Below, in pieces: positions 27,756 through 36,500 of a stretch of 64,000 bases of DNA. The position numbers and the translations under genes are program-made. How positions within the stretch are numbered: the stretch's first letter is position 1; each line of letters starts with the position of its first letter. Below the pieces are notes generated by a model. The model was not told the origin of the DNA. It did no database searches and saw only the letters and a program-made list of their open reading frames with translations. Source of the stretch: an uncultured Robinsoniella sp. (lineage in GTDB: Bacteria > Bacillota > Clostridia > Lachnospirales > Lachnospiraceae); the NCBI GenBank assembly GCA_900540475.1, contig UQGG01000011.1:1-64000 (forward strand). Direction: 5' to 3'.

Positions 27756-28618
27756 AAAGTACAATTGGAATAAGTTCGTGGAGTTTACAGCAGCTTTCCT
27801 TTACGCAAGGCGCTAAGATTGAGGATATTATTAATATTGTTGCTGATATGGGAGCAGAAGGAATAGACATTTGCGAAGAATATATTCCCTGCCATCCACA
27901 GCCGGATTTAGCCAAGATCAGAGATATACGCAAACTTGTAGAAAGCAAAAAATTAAAAATGGGTGCTTCATGGTTTTGTACCGAAATAGGCGGAGCTATT
28001 AAGGCAAGTGATGAAGCACATGCCCTGGAAGTATACAAGAAAAATATTATCATTGCTTCAGAGCTGGGAGCAGAATTCATCTGTATTCCACTGCTTCTGA
28101 ATTTAAAAGTAATGACATACGAACAGATAAAACAGCAATTTATTCATTATTTTGAACAGCTGCTTCCATTTGCAGAGCAATATAATATGCCAATAGCACA
28201 TGAATGTGCCAGAGAAAAGGCAAATGGGTTAGCTTTAGAAATGGCTAAATATTTCAACAGTAAATATTATACGGTTTGCCCGGATTTAGAGGCCTGGCGT
28301 ATTGATACCCCTGATCTGCCGTTAGGAGCTCACTGTGAAGATCCCAGTGCTGGTAAACCAACGCCAGAACCAATAGAGCTGTTCCAAGAATGTATGCCCT
28401 ATTCACCTTATGTACATTTTAAATTGCTTTCCCTGGATGAGCAGGGAGAAGAGCCGCATTTTCCAATTCCAGAGATGATGAATATGATAAATAACAGTCC
28501 CATTGACCATTATCTTTGCGTAGAGTATGAGGGATGGATTCCGGATATTCATCCGGAAAGAGACAGCAGGGTTGAAACAAAGAGATGTATAGAACTGATT
28601 CGAAGATATCAGGATTAA
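27752..28618 (+). CDS. Second sugar isomerase/epimerase-like TIM-barrel protein
   Basis: The 288-residue protein is another xylose-isomerase-like TIM barrel of the IolE/IolI type, with MGAEGIDICEEY, IAHECAREKANG, a CPDLEAWRID metal-site strand, YVHFKLLSLDEQGEEP and YLCVEYEGW. Its start overlaps the beta-subunit stop by 4 bp. It is the last gene of the operon and has a terminator behind it. It may epimerise or isomerise the 3-keto sugar freed by C-glycoside cleavage, or act as a second alpha-like subunit for other glycosides; sequence cannot decide. Confidence 0.75.
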   Translation: MKSTIGISSWSLQQLSFTQGAKIEDIINIVADMGAEGIDICEEYIPCHPQPDLAKIRDIRKLVESKKLKMGASWFCTEIGGAIKASDEAHALEVYKKNIIIASELGAEFICIPLLLNLKVMTYEQIKQQFIHYFEQLLPFAEQYNMPIAHECAREKANGLALEMAKYFNSKYYTVCPDLEAWRIDTPDLPLGAHCEDPSAGKPTPEPIELFQECMPYSPYVHFKLLSLDEQGEEPHFPIPEMMNMINNSPIDHYLCVEYEGWIPDIHPERDSRVETKRCIELIRRYQD

Positions 28619-28698
28619 TTTTACTGATAGCAGCTATCGTAAATCTATGGTGTATGCTAAGGTGAAAAAGGAAATAAACGATTAAGGTAATTTTTGAA

Positions 28699-28737
28699 AA
28701 TGCCATCAGAACGATCCCCGTTATGATGGCATTTTTA
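28699..28737. terminator. Bidirectional terminator after the C-glycoside operon
   Basis: AATGCCATCA at 28699 and TGATGGCATT at 28724 form a perfect 10-bp stem flanked by A and T runs, about 80 bp past the last stop. It can serve both this operon and the convergent arsC. Confidence 0.8.
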
Positions 28738-28820
28738 ATTTTGCAAAAGAATATTAAGATATCGCAAAAATGTAAAATTGATTGTTATATTAGGAGAGCG
28801 AATACTTCACTTTTCAAATC

Positions 28821-29228
28821 TTATAGAGAGGAATGCGTTTGATATCTGGTTTTCAAGTCTTTCACTTTGGTTTCAATGGAATGTATAGTATCTTTAAATT
28901 CATCATCTGCCTTACCGGTTGGGTCGGGAAGTCCCCAGTCTTCACGATGTTTGCAGGGTATGTTAGGACATGCAACATTGCATCCCATCGTAATTACAAT
29001 ATCAACCTTTGGAATATCCGTTATTAATTTAGGTGCCTGTGATTTCGTCATATCAATGTCATAGATTTCGTTAACAAGTCTTACAGCATCAGGGTTTATT
29101 TTGGGGGCAATCATTGTACCGGCAGAGTAACATTCAAATTGATCGGCGGCAAAATATTTGCAAAGGGCTTCTGCAATCTGTGACCGGCATGAGTTATGTA
29201 CACAAATAAATGCGATTTTCATTTTCAT
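28821..29228 (-). CDS. arsC: Thioredoxin-type arsenate reductase / low-molecular-weight phosphatase
   Basis: The start chosen is 29228, with GAGG upstream; the frame open to 29294 has no ribosome site. The 135-residue protein is an LMW-phosphatase-fold arsenate reductase. It has the P-loop CVHNSCRSQ (Cys9, Arg15), the catalytic Asp in LPDPTGK, and two further cysteines in MGCNVACP, the relay pair of the thioredoxin-coupled ArsC class. It reduces arsenate to arsenite in the cytoplasm. No arsR, arsB or acr3 gene accompanies it, so it is an orphan here; a protein-tyrosine phosphatase role is the alternative. Confidence 0.82.
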   Translation of the reverse strand: MKMKIAFICVHNSCRSQIAEALCKYFAADQFECYSAGTMIAPKINPDAVRLVNEIYDIDMTKSQAPKLITDIPKVDIVITMGCNVACPNIPCKHREDWGLPDPTGKADDEFKDTIHSIETKVKDLKTRYQTHSSL

Positions 29229-29411
29229 TTTAATTGACCTCATATTCATAATTTTCGATATGAAAACAATAACACTTAAATCAACGGATGTCAATTTGAT
29301 ATTTTGTTGTGCTGAGTTATTTTTGGAATCATTATTCTTTTAAACCTGAAAAAATTCAAATTGATTTAAAATATCCAAGCTTAAAAGTAATCATCATAAA
29401 ATAATGTAAAT

Positions 29412-29458
29412 TGACATGAAATTAGTCCTAAAAGCCTTAAAAAGGCCCATGCTATAAT
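29412..29458 (+). promoter_or_regulatory. Shared regulon promoter, copy 2
   Basis: The proximal half-site AGTCCTAAA starts at 29424, exactly 29 bp before the -10 TATAAT (29453-29458). An upstream half-site, TGACATGAA, lies 12 bp earlier at 29412. A GCCTT/AAGGC hairpin overlaps the spacer. Confidence 0.6.
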
Positions 29459-29526
29459 AAATTAAAATCAAAAATGAGCGAGGTTTTGGATTCGTTTTAT
29501 GACGAGGGAGAGAGGAGAAGGAAGAG

Positions 29527-32500
29527 ATGAGGAAAATTAAAAGCGTGGAGTATAGGAAATGCAAAAATTATTTTGTACAGGGCAGGTCTAAAAGATTAAT
29601 CATTATTTTATTGGCAGCTGCTATGATCAGTAATCAGTCTATTGCATATGCGGGGGCAGCCGGCGGGGATTCCGGAATATCAGATGAAACACTTTTGAAG
29701 TTAGCGGAACTTCCGGCTGCTGATATTTTTAACGTTGATTTTTCTATTGGCGCGGATGACCAGTCGCAGCTCCAAAATCAATTAATACAAACAACGGGTT
29801 CCCCTGAAATTGCGAAAGACAGAGAATTGAATAAAAATACTGCAAGTTTTAACGGAAGATCGGCATATACCTATTCTTTTGGGCAGGGAAGCCATGATAA
29901 AATCAGACAGAATCTGACAATGGAGTGTATGGTAAAGTTTAAAGATATTCAGTCTGGTGAACATGATTTCTTCTCAAATCAGGAATATGGCGGGATTGGT
30001 TTAGGATTAAATAATGGTATGCTGACTTTTTTTGCACATGTAGACGGAAGTTACCGACAACCTGAAGCAGAAGTATCCGCAAATCAATGGTACCATATTG
30101 CCGGTGTGATAGATGGCAAGGAAGTAAAGCTGTATGTGAATGGTGAGCTAAAAGCTGTAAATACCGATGCCTGGAATTCAGGTATTCAATTCCCTTCATC
30201 CACAGATGCCTGGAATATGGTATTGGGCGGAGACATCACGGCAGATGGCAATGTAGATTTCTTATCAAATGTTGATATTGGATTTGCCAGAATATACAGT
30301 AATGCTTTATCAGATGAACAAATCAGCATAATGAATGAGAAAGCGTTTGAAGGAACTTCAGTGACACCAGGCGGACCGATAAATCTTGGATTGATTGGAT
30401 CTTCCGGCATCGCAGAAAATGCTTCCTGGAATCTGAATATTCATGGGAATAAGAACAAATCAAATGATATTGACAAGATAGAGTATGATATCGTTTATGA
30501 TAATACTCTTATGGAGTATGAAAGTGTGCAGCGTTTAAAAGATGGTGTTACCATTACAGAAGAAGAAAGCGGAAGATTACATGTAGTTTCTGAAATGGAT
30601 TTATCAACCGAAAGTTTTCATAATTACAGCGCTACCAGAATGGGTAAATTGAACTTTAAGATAAAAGATATTTCAGATTCGGTTACCACCACAGTAAGTA
30701 CGGAAAATTTCAAAGCTTATTCCTGGGGCACAGACGTTACAGAAAATTTGGCGATACTTCCAAATGTTGAAAAAGAGTTGAGTCTTTATGCTGAAAATAT
30801 GCTTGATATAAATGAAGACGGCGTTATTGGTGCAGGAGATGTGGCACTTGCAGAGGGTAATTTAAAAGCTGCCGCTGCAGGGGAGGCAGCCATTTATCCA
30901 TACAAACATGCTGTTATTCTCACAATGGACGGTTCAGGTAATGTGTGGGATCCGGACGCAGTATACTATGCCCCGAATAATGACGTATTACCGGCTAAGC
31001 ATACAGATACGGAAACAATGGGTAAAAGAAAAAATACATATGCCATGAAGCTTATGAATGAAGAATTTGCAACCAGCTATACTGCCCAATCGACTGTGCC
31101 GTCTATATCTGCCCAGAATTACTTTTCCATTCTTCACGGAATTCCCTGGATGGATGTTCCGGTAGATTATCAAATAGATAATGATCTGGCAAATGTTTAT
31201 TATTATACGGATTATGGAAGAGAAACTCCACTGTATCCTTCTGTTTTCAAGGCAGCCCAAGCAGCATTTCCGGAACGTCAGAATGCAGCATTTACTGAGT
31301 GGGCAGAGATTCTGGATGGTATCATTGAACCGGATGCGCCGGTTACATGCAGCGTTTCTGAATCCCAGAGAAGTTTTTATGATGTAGCAGATTATATTAG
31401 GAGTAAAGAATTTCAAAATACGGCAGTGGTTTATATGCAGAATGACTGGATGGATCACGTAGGACATGGAAGCGGGTATTATTCGGATGTGTTCTGGGAT
31501 GAACTTCAGCAGTATGATGATCAGTATAAAGCAGTAATAGATGCTTTGAAAGAAAGCGGAGAATATGATGAGACATTAATTGTAACAAATGCTGACCATG
31601 GCGGTAGCGGTTATGGACATGGTTCTCTTGATCCGTCGAATATGGATATCTTTCTGGGAGTCGGGGGACAGACAGTTCAATCTGGAAGACGCTTACAGGG
31701 AGGCACCAATTCGGATATTTCGCCCATAGTTTTGTCTGCACTTCGCATGGAAGTACCACAGTCTATGACCGGCAAGGTATTTGATGAGAACATGTTTCTT
31801 ACACAGGAAGAAATGAGTAAGAAAAATCGTGATATTGAAAAAGTGGTATTAGAAAGAGGAAAAAGTACAGCGGTACTTTCTCTTGAAAATCAGAAATCTG
31901 AAACAAGGGCGATAGATGCAGTTATTGAATTAAATGGTGCGGAAGTTACGGATGTTCGTACAGACTGTGGTACCATTCTCCGTCAGGAGACAGTAGATGG
32001 AAAGCTGAAGCTGACTATTTCTTACGATAGCCAGCCGGAGCGCCTTGCAGAAATCACCTGCCAGTCAGCGGGCGATTCGCAATTGGTCCTGGAAGAGATT
32101 ATGCTGGGAACAGAGTCAGGAAAAGAAATTTATCCGGATCTATTAAATATGGAAGAAAATGATGATCCGGAGCCACCTGTTTCAGCTGATTTAAACAGCC
32201 TGAAGCTCGCAGTTGACATGGCGGAGAAATTGGAAGCAGAACAAAAGGAAAATAAAAGTTTTACGGATGAAAGCTGGATCAGAGTACAGCAAGCCCTGGA
32301 TCATGCAAGAGGAGTGATGGAAAACCCAAAAGCAGCACAGGCAGATGTGGATGAAGCTTTCCTGAATCTGATTACTGTATGCAATCTTTTGGAAGGCGGG
32401 GTACAGAAAGCAGGATTGAAGGCAGCGATAGAGGGAACGAAAGCGATCCTTGGAGACGAGGCGGTTCTGGCAGGTTATACTAAGGAAAGTGTTGAGACAG

Positions 32501-33219
32501 TAAGAACTGCACTTGCTGAAGCGGAAAAAGTATTGGCAGAGACCAGTGCAGATGCACAGACGGTTAATGATGCCAGCCGGAAACTGATGGATGCAGTTAC
32601 CTGTTTGCTGGTGAAAAACCAGGGTACGAGACTGGATATCCTGATTCAAAAGGCACAAGAACTTCTGAACTATAAAGACCAGTATACACCTTCCAGTGTG
32701 TTGATTCTGGAACAGTCATTAGAGGCAGCAGAGGCTGTAGCTGGAAACAATCATGCAGCGGATGAAGAAATCAATAGCGCTTATGAGAAGCTGGCAGAGG
32801 CAATGACCTTACTTGTTAGAAAGGCTGGAAAAGAAGAGCTTAAGAATGCGCTTGAGAAAGCCAATGAGATCCAGGAAAATGGCGAAAAATATTTAGAGGA
32901 AAGCATCGTAGGGCTGCAGTCAGTGACAGATGAGGCGCAGGAGGTCTTTGACAATGGTGAAGCAGATAGCGTTGCTGTTGGGGAAGTGCTTAAAAAATTA
33001 GTAAACGAAATTCTGAAAGCACGTTTGATGGGAGATGTGGATATGAACGGCAAGGTAGAAACCGCTGACTCCTCAAAGGTATTAAAATCTGTGGCAGAGC
33101 TTGCAGAACTTACGGAAGATCAGCGCAAAGTGGCGGATGTGAATGGTGACGGCAATTCTGACAGTACTGACGCAGCGGCTATTTTACAGTATGCTGCTGA
33201 AAAAACAGACAAATTGTGA
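29527..33219 (+). CDS. Secreted alkaline-phosphatase-superfamily enzyme with LamG, cohesin-like and dockerin modules
   Basis: The 1230-residue protein has a long-headed signal peptide (to about residue 42). Modules in order: LamG-like sandwich (about 50-278; QWYHIAGVIDGKEVKLYVNG); cohesin-like sandwich (about 283-415; IEYDIVYDNTLMEYESV, MGKLNFKIKDIS); a single dockerin-type loop (DINEDGVIGAGD, about 426); an alkaline-phosphatase/phosphodiesterase domain (about 458-760); FIVAR repeats (889-1165); and a two-loop dockerin (1168-1230). The catalytic domain has metal Asp near 467, candidate nucleophile Ser526 in TVPSISAQNYFS, DHVGHG (Asp643, His644, His647) and ADHGGSGYGHG (Asp690, His691, His698). 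It should cleave phosphate or sulfate esters on a glycan or lipid; the substrate is unknown. Having both cohesin-like and dockerin modules, it could act as a small scaffold. It is monocistronic behind the shared promoter and ahead of a strong terminator. Confidence 0.8.
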   Translation: MRKIKSVEYRKCKNYFVQGRSKRLIIILLAAAMISNQSIAYAGAAGGDSGISDETLLKLAELPAADIFNVDFSIGADDQSQLQNQLIQTTGSPEIAKDRELNKNTASFNGRSAYTYSFGQGSHDKIRQNLTMECMVKFKDIQSGEHDFFSNQEYGGIGLGLNNGMLTFFAHVDGSYRQPEAEVSANQWYHIAGVIDGKEVKLYVNGELKAVNTDAWNSGIQFPSSTDAWNMVLGGDITADGNVDFLSNVDIGFARIYSNALSDEQISIMNEKAFEGTSVTPGGPINLGLIGSSGIAENASWNLNIHGNKNKSNDIDKIEYDIVYDNTLMEYESVQRLKDGVTITEEESGRLHVVSEMDLSTESFHNYSATRMGKLNFKIKDISDSVTTTVSTENFKAYSWGTDVTENLAILPNVEKELSLYAENMLDINEDGVIGAGDVALAEGNLKAAAAGEAAIYPYKHAVILTMDGSGNVWDPDAVYYAPNNDVLPAKHTDTETMGKRKNTYAMKLMNEEFATSYTAQSTVPSISAQNYFSILHGIPWMDVPVDYQIDNDLANVYYYTDYGRETPLYPSVFKAAQAAFPERQNAAFTEWAEILDGIIEPDAPVTCSVSESQRSFYDVADYIRSKEFQNTAVVYMQNDWMDHVGHGSGYYSDVFWDELQQYDDQYKAVIDALKESGEYDETLIVTNADHGGSGYGHGSLDPSNMDIFLGVGGQTVQSGRRLQGGTNSDISPIVLSALRMEVPQSMTGKVFDENMFLTQEEMSKKNRDIEKVVLERGKSTAVLSLENQKSETRAIDAVIELNGAEVTDVRTDCGTILRQETVDGKLKLTISYDSQPERLAEITCQSAGDSQLVLEEIMLGTESGKEIYPDLLNMEENDDPEPPVSADLNSLKLAVDMAEKLEAEQKENKSFTDESWIRVQQALDHARGVMENPKAAQADVDEAFLNLITVCNLLEGGVQKAGLKAAIEGTKAILGDEAVLAGYTKESVETVRTALAEAEKVLAETSADAQTVNDASRKLMDAVTCLLVKNQGTRLDILIQKAQELLNYKDQYTPSSVLILEQSLEAAEAVAGNNHAADEEINSAYEKLAEAMTLLVRKAGKEELKNALEKANEIQENGEKYLEESIVGLQSVTDEAQEVFDNGEADSVAVGEVLKKLVNEILKARLMGDVDMNGKVETADSSKVLKSVAELAELTEDQRKVADVNGDGNSDSTDAAAILQYAAEKTDKL

Positions 33220-33296
33220 TTACTATGATGGGGCAGCAGCATTGATGCAATAGAATAGCGCCTCAAGGTATCAAAGAAAAAATACGAAAAAAAATG

Positions 33297-33338
33297 GAGC
33301 TTTAAAACTGCAGGATATACAGTTTTAAAGCTCTTTTT
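33297..33338 (+). terminator. Strong Rho-independent terminator
   Basis: GAGCTTTAAAACTG (33297) and CAGTTTTAAAGCTC (33320) form a perfect 14-bp stem around a 9-nt loop, followed by five T. Confidence 0.9.
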
Positions 33339-33386
33339 CGACCAGTCTGCGAATATAAAGGCGAGGTGATGGCTTGTTCCTGAAAT

Positions 33387-33492
33387 AATCCAAATTCTAC
33401 AAAAAAGTACAAGTTAAAACAGTAATGTATTGATAATATATAAAATTGTCATAACAAAATCCTAAATCTATGCACATTCTTTTTGGTAAAAT
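33387..33492 (+). promoter_or_regulatory. Shared regulon promoter, copy 3, with distal site
   Basis: Proximal half-sites TGTCATAA (33447) and AATCCTAAA (33458) are 11 bp apart; the latter starts 29 bp before -10 TAAAAT (33487-33492). A distal AATCCAAAT lies 71 bp upstream (33387), followed by ACAAAAAAGTACAAG. The whole block resembles the one before 37819. Confidence 0.65.
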
Positions 33493-33594
33493 ATTGATAT
33501 AGAATTGGCTGACAATCTATTCAGCACTGTCAATATGGTTCTGGCCGGATGGACTACGGGCATTACAAGAGAATATGAGAGGAAAGAGAATGAT

Positions 33595-36500
33595 ATGAAA
33601 AAGATAGGGAAAAAAATAACAGCAGGAGTATTAATTGGTGTTTTAACGGCGTCTGCACCATTTCCTGCTATATCTGGAATGATGAACGTACATGCAGAGG
33701 GTTCGGCAGAAGATAAGTGGCCAATTATGCAGGAGATGCTGAAATCCTATGGGGGTACCTGGAATAATCCGAATTACACGGAGGCAATCAATGACAACAT
33801 GCCTCAGACAGCATTGCAGGGAAATGGGGATACCGGGATTGTATCCTATGGAAATGCAAAGGAGAAGACGTATTTAATTTCAAAAGGAGATTTTAGAAAC
33901 GGCGGTGATTTAGTCACGAGTGCTCCTTTTCATGAAGATGACCGGTCGATCCGGCAGATAGCACTTGGAGGCGTGACGATCAGCAGGGATCTTGAGGTTA
34001 ATAAGTCTCTGACCATGGACTCCAATGTTACCGTGAAGGCAAGCAGCGTACATGATGAATTTGTGCCGCAATTAGCCGTGAATGGAATAATAAGCTCCCG
34101 GGAAGAGGCGTGGGCAAGTAAAGTGGGAGAGGAACCCCGTTGGCTGGAAATAGATCTGGGAAGTGAAAAGACCATTGTAAAGTATGTCATGTACCACATG
34201 GGATATGCCAGAGAGGATCTGCAGCATTTTAATACCAGAGAATATAAGATAAGTATCAGTGTCGATGGTGAAAAGTGGACTGAGGCAGACCATGTGGCGG
34301 ATAACACAAATAGTATGACGTCTTGTATATTTGCCAGGCCTGTACAGGCAAGATATGTAAGGATAGACTTTATACAGGGGGAACAAAATTCTAATGACAG
34401 GGCGCGAATAGCGGAATTTGAGCTGTTTGAATCTCCAGAAGATGAGAGTATTTTTGCGCCGGAAGAAGAAGGCAGCTTTTTAGAACACCAGGATATAGCC
34501 GAGGCGGATTTAACAACAAATATGGAGATTGGCGGTGTTCCTTTAAAAATGAACAACTGGCTGTCTGCAACGGAAAATACCATGATTACTTCCATTGTTT
34601 CAAATGGAGATCAGACAGTTGCATTAGATGCAAAAGCATGGACTAAGGCAGATGGAAGTGATAAATTTGTTACAAAATCTGATGTTTCAGAAAATGGAAA
34701 TGCAGTCTGGGCTTCCAGAAGTACAAATAACGCAGCTAAGGATAATCCGGAAAGCTGGAAATCGGAAGCCGTTATTCAAACTAAAATTCTGGGAGAAAAA
34801 GACTGCAATACGAAGAAAAATAATGATGCATCTTCCAGTCTGAAATTTACCCTCGAACCAGGCGAAAGAGTCTATCTTGTAACAACAATTGGAGGGGGCG
34901 GACAAACCTACGATAATCATGATAATCTGCAGACAGAAGAACCGCTGGCGCAGGCACAGGCATTGGCAGATCAATATGCAGCAGAAACGGATATAGAAAC
35001 TTTAAGAGAAAACCATGAGCAATGGTGGAAAGATTATTGGACGAAATCCTATATTGATATTGGAGATGAAGAATTTCACAGATACTATTACGGATCGCTG
35101 TATTATATGGGATGTGCAGCAAGGGAAGATAAAGTGGCACCGGGATTGTATGGAATGTGGGTAACCGGTGACGTGGCAAAATATAATAACGACTATCATC
35201 TGAATTATAATTATATGGCTCCATACTACGGCATGTATTCCAGTAACCGGCTGGAAGGAGCATATTCCCTGACACAGCCAATTATAGATTATATGCCAAA
35301 GGCTGAAGCGGCAGCAAAAAACAGCCTGAGAGAGATTAAAGAAGATTACGTGGCAGGCAGACCGGACCTTGCAGGGGGTATAGATGACGCGGTACTTTAT
35401 CCAGTAGGGATTACTGCATGGGGACATGCATCCTGGAATGCAGATAATGCCGGGAAATATCTCACACAAACGCTGAATGCACCCTTCGCGGCTTCTGTAT
35501 TTATATCCTATTATAATTATTCTTACGATGAAGAGTTTTTATTGGACAGAGCCTACCCATTTGTACAGAAAGTAGCAAATTTTTATGAAAAGTGGTGTGA
35601 AAAAGAAGTAAAACCCGATGGTACCTATCAGTATAATCTTTACGATGGCCCTCATGAGGGATTCTTCGATAAAAATGCGGGAGTCACCATTGGTATGGTT
35701 TTAAATGTTTATGAATTTCTCATACAGAATTTTGATGTTTTAAAAGAAAAAGCCGGAGCTACTGACCAGCAGCTTGCAATGTGGAAAGATATGTACGACC
35801 ATATGGCGCCGGTCCCGGTCAGAAGCTATGAGTATGGATCATTCAAAAAAGATGTCTATGCATTGGCAGAAGAGGGAATGATCCTTCGCCCGGAATCAGC
35901 CTCTGTTGAGTTGGAATTTATACATCCAGGAGAGCGCTTATCCTTTGATTCAGATCCATATATGCTGCAGCTGGCACGAAATACAATAGATGCTAAAGAA
36001 ATATCGAATCCCGATATCTGGTTAAACATCAACAATAATCCTAAGATTTTTACCCATGCCATAAGAGCCGGGTATGATCCTTATTATATTATGGAAAAAT
36101 TCAGAGCATCCAACATTTCAAATATGAGTGAGAATTTTGCTATCCAGGATGGGCATCATGGAATTGAAAAAGCAGGAGGAATTGAATTTATTAATAATAT
36201 GCTGCTGCAGAGTTCGGATGGTATCCTGAAGGTATTTCCAAACTGGACCGGAGCAGACGCACAGTTTTATCAATTAAGAGAAAAAGGTGCATATCTGGTA
36301 TCATCCCAGATGTCACAAGGTGAGGTGCAGTACATAGACATCGTCAGTGAAGCAGGCAAATCAGTTACCATTGCTGCTCCCTGGGAAAAAGCAGATGTAA
36401 TTGATTCTGAAGGAAATGCAATCGATCTTACATACGGATCTACGAAAAATACCGGGGAAAAGACAATCTCATTTTCAGCGATCCAGGGAGAAGAGTACCG

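Noticed and set aside
29411..29416. TTGACA as a -35 box for the 29527 gene
   Set aside because: It is 36 bp from the TATAAT, too far for a -35; it overlaps the upstream half-site instead.
33505..33594. N-terminal extension of the GH95-like protein
   Set aside because: It would start only 13 bp after the -10 box and lacks a ribosome site; ATG 33595 has one and begins a normal signal peptide.
33930..34595. 221-residue minus-strand reading frame
   Set aside because: It is antisense to the F5/8-type region of the GH95-like gene, Ser-rich in the way of antisense shadows, and has no ribosome site.
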